64,000 nt of DNA. It comes from Gemmatimonadota bacterium (GTDB taxonomy: Bacteria; Gemmatimonadota; Gemmatimonadetes; Gemmatimonadales; GWC2-71-9). The notes beneath the pieces are model-generated. The model saw only the letters and a list, made by a program, of their open reading frames with translations, did not search any database and had not been told where the DNA came from. The translations under genes and the position numbers were made by a program. Where the stretch lies: positions 1 to 64,000 of the forward strand of contig JANYKV010000114.1 in assembly GCA_025358055.1 (NCBI GenBank). Reading direction: 5' to 3'. This document shows, one piece after another, positions 56,283 through 64,000 of this stretch (position 1 is the first letter of the stretch; each line of letters starts with the position of its first letter).

Positions 56283-57697
56283 TCTGGGCGTTTGTCCGAC
56301 TGCTCCTCGGTTTCTTCAATGGCCTCGTCCTGGCCTATTTTGTCGCGCTCAACGGAGTGTACCTCATCACGAGTCTCCGGGCCTATCTCTCGCTCCGCCG
56401 CTACAGCAGCCGGCTCAAGGCGCTCGATATCCAGCCGTACCTCAAGGCCGAAGGCGCCCCGCCCATGACGCTGCTCGCGCCGGCTTATAACGAGGAGCCC
56501 ACGTGTGTGCAGTCGACGAAATCACTGCTCACCCTGAACTACGCCGACTATGAGATTTTGGTGATCAACGATGGGTCGAAGGACAAGACGCTGGAACGGA
56601 TGAAAGAAGCTTTTGATCTGGCGCCCGCCGCCCGGCTGGCCGTGGGCGATCTCGCCACTAAGAAGGTTCGCGAAGTCTACCAAAGCCGCGTCCATCACAA
56701 TTTGTGGGTGATCGATAAGGAAAACGGAGGGAAGGCGGACACACTGAATGCCGGGATCAACTACGCACGAACACCATTCTTCTGCGCCATGGACGCGGAC
56801 AGCCTCCTCGAGCCCGAGGCGCTGATCCGGGTAGTCCGGCCGTTCCTCGAAGATGAAACGACCATTGCGGTTGGCGGGATCATCCGGATCGTCAACGACT
56901 GTCGCGTGGAATCCGGGCAAGTGACGGATGTCCGAATGCCTCGCAATCTGCTGGCGAGTCTGCAAGTGTTGGAGTACCTTCGCGCCTTCCTCAGTGGCCG
57001 GATGGGATGGGACGCGCTGGATGCCACACTGGTCATCTCGGGCGCCTTTGGCGTCTTTCGCCGCGATCTGGTGATTCAGGTGGGCGGCTATGCCACGGAC
57101 ACGGTCGGCGAAGATATGGAGCTTGTCGTCCGCATGCACCGCCACTGCCGGGAGAATGCCATACCGTACCGGATCGCATTCGTCCCCGACCCGGTTGCCT
57201 GGACCGAGTGTCCGGAGTCCGTGAAAGTGCTGTCCCGCCAACGGGACCGCTGGCAGCGCGGTCTCATCGAAACCCTGCTCCGGCATCGCAAGATGCTGTT
57301 GAATCCGCGCTATGGTCGGGTCGGGATGGTGGCGTTTCCGTATTTCTTCTTTCTCGAGATGTGCGGTCCGATCATCGAGTTTCTGGGCTACATCTCTTTT
57401 GCGGTGGCCGTCATACTCGGAGTCGCGTCCAAGCAGTACATTATCGCCTTCCTCCTGGTTGCGTTCGTATTCGGGACGGTGTTGTCCGTTTCCGCGGTGG
57501 CTCTCGAAGAGCTAGGCTTTCGGCGCTATCTTCGCTTGGGCGACCTGTTCCGCCTGTTGGGCCTGAGCGTGGTTGAGAACTTCGGTTACCGGCAACTCTC
57601 AACCTTTTGGCGGATGAAGGGCACCGTGTCCGCCATGCGGGGCCAGAAGGGATGGGGTCGCATGGAGCGACGCGGTTTCGCAGTGCCCAAGACCTGA
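56279..57697 (+). CDS. Processive family 2 glycosyltransferase (IcaA/PgaC/BcsA-like)
   Basis: LAPAYNEE, VINDGSKD, DADS, GED, QRDRWQRG motifs with N- and C-terminal TM segments; GTGA overlap with the HEAT gene. Confidence 0.87.
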   Translation: MIWAFVRLLLGFFNGLVLAYFVALNGVYLITSLRAYLSLRRYSSRLKALDIQPYLKAEGAPPMTLLAPAYNEEPTCVQSTKSLLTLNYADYEILVINDGSKDKTLERMKEAFDLAPAARLAVGDLATKKVREVYQSRVHHNLWVIDKENGGKADTLNAGINYARTPFFCAMDADSLLEPEALIRVVRPFLEDETTIAVGGIIRIVNDCRVESGQVTDVRMPRNLLASLQVLEYLRAFLSGRMGWDALDATLVISGAFGVFRRDLVIQVGGYATDTVGEDMELVVRMHRHCRENAIPYRIAFVPDPVAWTECPESVKVLSRQRDRWQRGLIETLLRHRKMLLNPRYGRVGMVAFPYFFFLEMCGPIIEFLGYISFAVAVILGVASKQYIIAFLLVAFVFGTVLSVSAVALEELGFRRYLRLGDLFRLLGLSVVENFGYRQLSTFWRMKGTVSAMRGQKGWGRMERRGFAVPKT

Positions 57698-57737
57698 ATT
57701 GCAGCAGGACGATCGTTTCACCTTTGGAGGTCCTTCC

Positions 57738-59828
57738 ATGTTCTCAAATCTGCGCAGGCTGCTCCGTATCTCCGCCGCAACACTTGTCCTCCCTGGTGCC
57801 CTCGTGGCGCAGGAGGTACCGTCCGACTCCCTCCTCACGGTGGGCCACTATCTGGACCTCGAATCGGTGGGTGAGCCCAAGCTCTCCCCCGATGGGGCCC
57901 GAGTGGTATATACCAGGCGCTGGGCCAATAAAATGGATGACACGTGGGAGACCGCCCTGTGGATCACCAACGCGGATGGAACCCGGAATCACTTCCTTAC
58001 CAAGGGCTCCAATGCCGTGTGGTCGCCGGACGGATCCCGAATTGCGTACATCGCTCCTGGGGACCCCAAAGGCACCCAGATCTTTGTCCGCTGGATGGAT
58101 TCGGAAGGGGCGACCTCCCAGGTCACTCGACTCACCGATGCCCCAAGTGATCTCAAATGGTCGCCGGACGGCAAGTGGCTCGGATTCAGCGGGTTCGTCG
58201 CAAAGCCCTCGGTCTGGAAAATCGACCTTCCCTCCGCGCCCGAAGGCGCCAAGTGGACCAAGGCCCCTCGCTATGTGGATCGACTCCACTATCGGCAGGA
58301 TCGTCGCGGGTACACGGACCCTGGATTCGTCCACCTATTCACCATTCCCGCGGACGGCGGAACTCCGCGCGACGTGACGCCCGGGGACTGGAGTGTCGGA
58401 GGACGCTTTTATGGATTGGCCGGTGCGGTCGGCTGGGCTTGGACACCGGATGGACGATCTATCGTGGTCGACGGCCTGAAGGAAGCGGATGCCGATCTGC
58501 GCTACCGCGAATCGAATCTCTACGTCATTGACCTCGCCACCGGGGCCGAGCGCCGCCTCACGGGAACCAAGGGGTTTTGGGGCAGTCCCTCCGTCTCCCC
58601 CGATGGCCAGGTGGTAGCCTTCTCGGGCTTCGCATGGACGACCGATACGTATCACGCGTCCGACCTGTACACCATCCGACTGGATGGCACCGGGATGAAA
58701 AGCCTGTCGGCAGGGTTCGATCGAAGCCCGGGCGAACTATCTTGGGCCCCCGACGGCAGTGGCGTGTACTTCACGAGCGAAGATCGGGGAGCGATGAACC
58801 TCAACTTCGCTTCCGTCGGCGGCGGAGTTCGGGGCATCACGACGGGAGTTCACATGTTGGCGGGAGTTTCCCTCGGGGCTACTGGAATCGGGACTGCCGT
58901 CCGCACCACGTTTACGCAGCCGACGAACATCGTGCGGTTTGCGCTGCCCCGCCGCGCCGGGGAAACCGTGTCGACGTTTACTTCGTTGACCCATGTCAAT
59001 GACGATGTTCTCGCCGGCAAACGGGTGGCCGATGCGGAGGAAATCTGGTATCGCTCGACCGGCGGGGCGCGGGTTCAAGGATGGATTGTGAAACCACCGT
59101 CCTTCGACCCAGCCAAGAAGTATCCCCTGATTCTCGAAATTCATGGCGGTCCCCATGGGATGTACAATGTGGGGTTCAGCTATATGTGGCAAAACTTCGC
59201 GGCGAACGGCTACGTGGTGCTCTATACGAATCCCCGAGGGAGCACCGGGTACGGATCCGTCTTCGGCAACGCTATCAATCGCGCCTATCCAAGCGTGGAT
59301 TACGATGACTTGATGGCCGGTGTGGATTCGGTCATTGGGCGGGGATACATCGATAGCAAGAACATGTTCGTGTCCGGCTGCAGCGGCGGTGGGGTCCTTT
59401 CGAGCTGGGTCATCGGCCATACCAATCGTTTCGCGGCCGCGGCGGTGCGGTGTCCGGTGATTGATTGGTTGAGTTTCTCCGGCGAAACCGACATTCCGTT
59501 TTTCCTGAAGGGGTTTTTCGAGAAGCCATTTTGGGAAGACCCACAGCCGTGGCTTAAGCAGTCGTCACTGATGTACGTTGGGAACGTCACCACGCCGACG
59601 CTGCTCATGACCGGGGTGCTCGATCAACGAACCCCTATGCCGCAGACGGAGGAATACTTCGCGGCCCTCAAGATGCGCGGCGTGCCCACCGCGATCCTGC
59701 GGTTTGAGGAAGAATGGCATGGCACGTCCTCCAAGCCGTCCAACTTTATGCGCACTCAACTGTACATGATGAGTTGGTTCAAGAAGTATGGCGGGATGGC
59801 TCGGCCCGCCGCGGGGTCCGAACCGTAG
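57738..59828 (+). CDS. S9 family secreted peptidase (paralog C)
   Basis: GCSGGGVLSSWVIGHTNRF; EIHGGPHGMYNVGFSY; GVLDQRTPMPQTEEYFAALK; start taken at MFSNLRRLLRIS. Confidence 0.87.
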   Translation: MFSNLRRLLRISAATLVLPGALVAQEVPSDSLLTVGHYLDLESVGEPKLSPDGARVVYTRRWANKMDDTWETALWITNADGTRNHFLTKGSNAVWSPDGSRIAYIAPGDPKGTQIFVRWMDSEGATSQVTRLTDAPSDLKWSPDGKWLGFSGFVAKPSVWKIDLPSAPEGAKWTKAPRYVDRLHYRQDRRGYTDPGFVHLFTIPADGGTPRDVTPGDWSVGGRFYGLAGAVGWAWTPDGRSIVVDGLKEADADLRYRESNLYVIDLATGAERRLTGTKGFWGSPSVSPDGQVVAFSGFAWTTDTYHASDLYTIRLDGTGMKSLSAGFDRSPGELSWAPDGSGVYFTSEDRGAMNLNFASVGGGVRGITTGVHMLAGVSLGATGIGTAVRTTFTQPTNIVRFALPRRAGETVSTFTSLTHVNDDVLAGKRVADAEEIWYRSTGGARVQGWIVKPPSFDPAKKYPLILEIHGGPHGMYNVGFSYMWQNFAANGYVVLYTNPRGSTGYGSVFGNAINRAYPSVDYDDLMAGVDSVIGRGYIDSKNMFVSGCSGGGVLSSWVIGHTNRFAAAAVRCPVIDWLSFSGETDIPFFLKGFFEKPFWEDPQPWLKQSSLMYVGNVTTPTLLMTGVLDQRTPMPQTEEYFAALKMRGVPTAILRFEEEWHGTSSKPSNFMRTQLYMMSWFKKYGGMARPAAGSEP

Positions 59829-59837
59829 GCTACAGTC

Positions 59838-59874
59838 GGAGGGGCACGGCAGGCCGTGCCCCTCCTGCTGTTTT
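59838..59874 (+). terminator. Rho-independent terminator between convergent genes
   Basis: Perfect 12-bp stem GGAGGGGCACGG-CAGG-CCGTGCCCCTCC followed by TGCTGTTTT. Confidence 0.85.
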
Positions 59875-59876
59875 CG

Positions 59877-61037
59877 CTAGGGAAACCTCACGATCGCGTT
59901 CTCGAGTGGGATTTCACGTACTCGAGTACTCCTTGGACCGCTCTTCTCCTTCCACCCGGTTTTCGTAAGTTCATCTTCAATATCGCCCGCGGGGAGTTGC
60001 TCGAGAAGCTCGAACCGCTCGTACTCGAAGGGGGTCCCCTCCGATCCGAGAGGTGAACTCCGGTTGCCTACGTGAAAGTGGAGGTGAGGTGCCGTGGAGT
60101 TGCCCGAATTGCCGAGCAGTCCGATCGCCTGTCCGCGCTTCACCCGATCGCCCCGCTTCACCTTCAATGACCCGGGCTGAAGATGCGCAAACAACCCAAA
60201 GGATCCGTTGCCGAGGTCAAGGATGACGTGGTTTCCGGCCACCGTCTCCAGGGTGATTGGAACCGCCATGGTGGGTGACATGGGGACATTCTCGATGATG
60301 CCATCCTTCGTTTCTGTTATTACGCCGTCGGCGACTGCGACGACCGGAGTTCCGTAGTCGTACCAATTCGCATTGATCGTGGAATCACCGTGGAAGGGCA
60401 GTCCGTCCGGCCCGAGCTTCACCCAGTCGGTGGCGAATCGCTGCGCAATCCGTGCTGACCCTTCGAGTGGGATCACGGTCCGACGGTGCCCCGAAACGTT
60501 GCTTGGCCCGCCGCCGGCTACCCAAGGACCCCCACTGATCGGGGCCCGAAGCAATGGCACTGGGGTTGAGCTGATATTGACGGTAAAGCCGTCGAGGGTA
60601 TCTCGCCGCGCACTCTGCACACTATCTGCCGGGGTCACAATGAACCGATGTTGGAGCGAATGGGGGAGCGGTTGGCCATCGGGCACGGTGACGAACAGGT
60701 ACAAGAGACTCTGCCGTCCGGTGGGGATTCGATCGTCCCCGCTGGCCAAGGGGGCGCCAGCCGGTCGGAGTGCGTGTTTCAGCGAGTCGCCGCTCAGGAC
60801 AAGCAATGGAGTCGCGCGGCCCTGGTCCGCGAAGATTTCCACCCGGTCCAGCGCGCGGTCCTTCGATCCGATGTTGGTGATCCGGAGCTCATAGATGAAA
60901 TGGTGCGCCCCGAGCGCGGTTACCGGCGCGGGCGCGATAGGGGCATGGATATCGAACGCAACGAGGTTGAGCTGTCCCGAGGCCTTTCGAAGAACCAGTA
61001 CCAGAAGGCAGAACAGAACCGAGGTCGCGCGAACCAT
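59877..61037 (-). CDS. M23 family (LytM/duplicated hybrid motif) peptidase
   Basis: GDRVKRGQAIGLLGNSGNSTAPHLHFHVG; start at MVRATSVLFCLLVLVLRKASG gives a signal peptide. Confidence 0.85.
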   Translation of the reverse strand: MVRATSVLFCLLVLVLRKASGQLNLVAFDIHAPIAPAPVTALGAHHFIYELRITNIGSKDRALDRVEIFADQGRATPLLVLSGDSLKHALRPAGAPLASGDDRIPTGRQSLLYLFVTVPDGQPLPHSLQHRFIVTPADSVQSARRDTLDGFTVNISSTPVPLLRAPISGGPWVAGGGPSNVSGHRRTVIPLEGSARIAQRFATDWVKLGPDGLPFHGDSTINANWYDYGTPVVAVADGVITETKDGIIENVPMSPTMAVPITLETVAGNHVILDLGNGSFGLFAHLQPGSLKVKRGDRVKRGQAIGLLGNSGNSTAPHLHFHVGNRSSPLGSEGTPFEYERFELLEQLPAGDIEDELTKTGWKEKSGPRSTRVREIPLENAIVRFP

Positions 61038-61152
61038 GGTTGCTCCCGTTTGTAGGTGACCCGAAGAGGTCGGGCTCGACGACCAGACCCCTCTCTGGAA
61101 CGACTGATACGCCCGAAAAGTTCCAGCCGGAGAGCACGAAACGGCGGATTCC

Positions 61153-62400
61153 CTAGGACTCCTCGAGACGATCCAAGTGCCGAAGGTCCGGCCAAGTGGC
61201 CCCCACCGCCGCAACCACCAAGATCGTGGCAATCCCTCCCGCGACTACGGAGACCACTGGTCCGAACAGCGCCGCCACCGCGCCGGATTCGAAGCCTCCG
61301 AGTTCGTTCGAAGTGCCAATGAACAGGCTGTTCACGGCCGACACTCGTCCGCGCATGTGTTCCGGCGTCCGCAACTGCGCGAGCGTGGTCCGTATCACTA
61401 CGCTGATGCTGTCGAAGCCCCCGAGGAGGAACAGCATCAGGAAGGAGAGCGCAAACCAGTGGCTCACCCCAAAGACCACCGTGGAGAGTCCGAATCCCGT
61501 CACGGCCAGAATCAGGGTTCTCCCCGCTTTTCGAAATGGAGGTCGATGAGCCAGGACCAATGCCATCGAGACGGCACCGATCGAGTCCGCGGCCAAGAGC
61601 CAGCCGAGTCCACTTGGGCCGACGTGGAGAATGTCTTTCGCATAGATCGGCAAAAGCGCGGTCGCTCCGCCGAAGAGAACGGCGAAGAGGTCCAATGTCA
61701 GCGCGGCGAGGAGAATCTTGGTCTTCCAGACGAAACGGATTCCTTCGAACGCGTCGTGGATTCGGCGCGAGAGACCCTCGGTGTTCTGGTCCGGGGCCAG
61801 ATGGAGTGTTCGTCCCTCACGAACGTGCACCGCGAGGAGCAGGAAGAAGAAGGTCAGGATCGCGAACACGTTGAGGGCATACACGAGCGACGGGCGGCGG
61901 CTAAGTGCGATGAGGGCTCCTCCAACGGCTGGTCCGAGAACAGCGGCCAACTGCCATCCACCTGAATTCCAAGTTGCGGCGTTCGGAAATTTTTCCCGAG
62001 AGAGCGTTTGCGGGAGCACCGATCCTTTGGCCGGGTTATAAAACGCCCGCGCACACCCATTCAGAAAGAGAAATCCATAGAAATAGAGTATTGGCGCGTG
62101 ACGCCACGAAACGACCGAGAGTCCGAACGCGGCGGTGGCCAGTACGCCCAAAGCCGCCAGCAAGACCCGCTTGCGTTCAAAGCGGTCCACCACATGCCCG
62201 GCCGGCAAAGTCAATACGATGATGGGGATGACCTGCACGAGGCCGACGAGCCCTAGGGCAAGAGCTTTCCCGGTGCGCTCATAAAGCTCCCAGCCGATGG
62301 CGACGTTCTGCATCGTCTGGCCCACCGTCGCAATGATGTTGCCGACGAGGTAACGCCGGAACCCCGGTTCGCGGAGCGCGAGGTACGGATCATGAGACAC
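61153..62400 (-). CDS. MFS transporter
   Basis: FRRYLVGNIIATVGQTMQNVAIGWELYERTGKALALGLVGLVQVIPIIVLTLPAGHVVDRFERKRVL. Confidence 0.85.
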   Translation of the reverse strand: MSHDPYLALREPGFRRYLVGNIIATVGQTMQNVAIGWELYERTGKALALGLVGLVQVIPIIVLTLPAGHVVDRFERKRVLLAALGVLATAAFGLSVVSWRHAPILYFYGFLFLNGCARAFYNPAKGSVLPQTLSREKFPNAATWNSGGWQLAAVLGPAVGGALIALSRRPSLVYALNVFAILTFFFLLLAVHVREGRTLHLAPDQNTEGLSRRIHDAFEGIRFVWKTKILLAALTLDLFAVLFGGATALLPIYAKDILHVGPSGLGWLLAADSIGAVSMALVLAHRPPFRKAGRTLILAVTGFGLSTVVFGVSHWFALSFLMLFLLGGFDSISVVIRTTLAQLRTPEHMRGRVSAVNSLFIGTSNELGGFESGAVAALFGPVVSVVAGGIATILVVAAVGATWPDLRHLDRLEES

Positions 62401-62415
62401 GCGGAAGAATAACCC

Positions 62416-64000
62416 CTACGGCATTTCCCTCCCATAAAGTGCCCGATAAAATTCTTGGTTCCGGAGAATGCGACGCACATAGTCTCGCGTTTCGACAAAC
62501 GGAATCAGCTCCACGAACAACTCCGAGTCCCCAACGGCCCCTCGCTTGGTCAGCCAGCGATCCACGCGACTGTCGCCCGCATTGTAGGCCGCGAGGAACT
62601 GCACGGGGTCCGGGTATCGATGGACCGCATCCATCAAGTGTGCGAGGCCAAAATGGACGTTGATCTCCGGTTGGTACAACAGCACCGGGTCCCACTCAGC
62701 GATTCCCACGGATTTTGCCATCTGCGCCCCGAGCGAGGGAAGAACCTGCATCCACCCCCGAGCATCCGCCCGGCTCTTCGCATGGGCGTCGAATGCCGAT
62801 TCCTGTCGAATCAGGCCCGCGAGCAGGGCTGGGTCGAGACCCACCGCCCGTGCCTGTTCCTCTAGTCGCACCCTTTCCGGCCAGGGGTACAAGAGGCGGT
62901 ACAGGCGCTCGTCGCGTGGCCCTCCTCGGTCGAGGGCGAGTTGAGCGAGAGACTGTGCTCGACCGGGGTATCCGTGTTGCGAAAGCGCCTCTGCGGTCAC
63001 CCGGAGCGCATTCACAGATCGATCACCTTCGCCGATTAGGTATTCGAGCTCGAGCCGGGACTCCGCGCCCAAGCCTAGCCGATCCAAGATCCCAATCCGT
63101 GCGAACACTGGCTCGAAAATTCCGGGCGGGGGCGGCTCGGTCGAGTCTATCGCCGGAGGCGGAGACCACACCGAAACCCCAAGGCGCTCCGCCGCCAGGT
63201 AGGCATAGTACGATTGCGGTGAGCGACGAATGACCTCCAGCCATCGTTCGCGAGCCACGGCAGTATCATGGTCCGCCACCTGGGCCCGGCCACTCCAGTA
63301 CAGGGCCGCCAATGCCTCTTCGCTTCCCGCGTGATGCTGCCAGAGGCCATCGAACTCCGCCGCGGCCTTCCGGTATCCCTGCTGGAGGTACAGCAGTAGG
63401 GCCGCCTGGAAACGGGCCCGGCCCGCGAATGCGCTGGTAGGGTAGGTACCGAAGACCTTGAGGAATCGGGCGCGAGACTCGGGCAAGCTGCCCCGATCCG
63501 CGAGAAGATCCGCCGTCAGAAACAGGGCGGAGGAGGCTGCCGCCGTATCCCGAGAAAACTCTTTTGCGATACCTCTCAGTTCGTCCCTCGCCGAGTCGGG
63601 CTGTCCGCTGGCCAGAATGGCGCGGGCATGTTGATATCGGGCACCAGGGCGCAGCGTCGGCTCAGTGACGCGGTCGAAGGCGGCGCGCGCTTCCGACCAC
63701 ATCGCACTGCGAAATCGAACCGTCCCCAAGGCAAAGAAATCCGTATTGGTGAGGAGGCCCGCAGTCTCTGCCGCGACGAACCCCGCTTCCGCTCGGTCTA
63801 GCCATCCGATGGCCGCCGCCTTTCGGGCCACGGCGAGTTCCTCCTCTGGCGTGAGCCCGGAGAAAGTACTCTCGAGGAGGGCGACCGCGTTGCGCGCCTC
63901 ATCCGCGTTGAGATGAGGAAGCAGGCCGATGGTCTCGTGGCGAAGGAGGTCCATACGCACTGAATCTCCGACGGCCGCTTTGAGTCGAACCCGAATGCTC
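62416..64000 (-). CDS. Lytic transglycosylase (Slt70-like), probably running off the window edge
   Basis: LIRQESAFDAHAKSRADARGWMQVLPSLGAQMA and AAYNAGDSRVDRWL; frame remains open from 63960 to 64000. Confidence 0.85.
   Translation of the reverse strand, partial: SIRVRLKAAVGDSVRMDLLRHETIGLLPHLNADEARNAVALLESTFSGLTPEEELAVARKAAAIGWLDRAEAGFVAAETAGLLTNTDFFALGTVRFRSAMWSEARAAFDRVTEPTLRPGARYQHARAILASGQPDSARDELRGIAKEFSRDTAAASSALFLTADLLADRGSLPESRARFLKVFGTYPTSAFAGRARFQAALLLYLQQGYRKAAAEFDGLWQHHAGSEEALAALYWSGRAQVADHDTAVARERWLEVIRRSPQSYYAYLAAERLGVSVWSPPPAIDSTEPPPPGIFEPVFARIGILDRLGLGAESRLELEYLIGEGDRSVNALRVTAEALSQHGYPGRAQSLAQLALDRGGPRDERLYRLLYPWPERVRLEEQARAVGLDPALLAGLIRQESAFDAHAKSRADARGWMQVLPSLGAQMAKSVGIAEWDPVLLYQPEINVHFGLAHLMDAVHRYPDPVQFLAAYNAGDSRVDRWLTKRGAVGDSELFVELIPFVETRDYVRRILRNQEFYRALYGREMP

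Overview
GC-rich, densely coding chromosomal window of about 50 genes. Protein style (S9/M28/M20 peptidases, PadR-ADOP permease, ABC-M1 fusion, secreted '...AQ' signal peptides) suggests Gemmatimonadota; that is inference only. Main blocks: (1) an alternative chaperone-usher-like operon with two DUF4402-type pilins (61-4566, minus); (2) a DExH helicase with a Gly/Arg-rich tail; (3) a tandem trio of S9 peptidases plus three further S9 paralogs scattered over 41-60 kb; (4) PadR/ADOP permease, M28 peptidase, and a lactate permease/dehydrogenase pair; (5) an ABC ATPase and a permease-M1 aminopeptidase fusion; (6) a succinate dehydrogenase operon whose membrane subunit has Cys/His motifs suggesting the heme-free Rieske-type (mycobacterial Sdh1-like) class; (7) a GxxExxY (PD-(D/E)XK-like) gene embedded in degenerate hairpin-forming repeats; (8) a four-gene operon (acyl-CoA dehydrogenase, CitE-like lyase, HTD2/MaoC-like hydratase, class III CoA transferase) resembling itaconate/mesaconate degradation; (9) DUF4956 plus CotH-like genes; (10) a probable exopolysaccharide synthesis/export locus (49504-57697) made of a TPR-outer-membrane barrel protein, a TPR-glycosidase-like protein, a double receiver protein in which both phospho-acceptor Asp residues appear replaced (N and E), a membrane HEAT-repeat protein and a processive GT2. 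The last locus and the repeat-embedded GxxExxY element are my best candidates for undescribed systems. No rRNA, tRNA, CRISPR array, prophage or transposase was recognised by eye.
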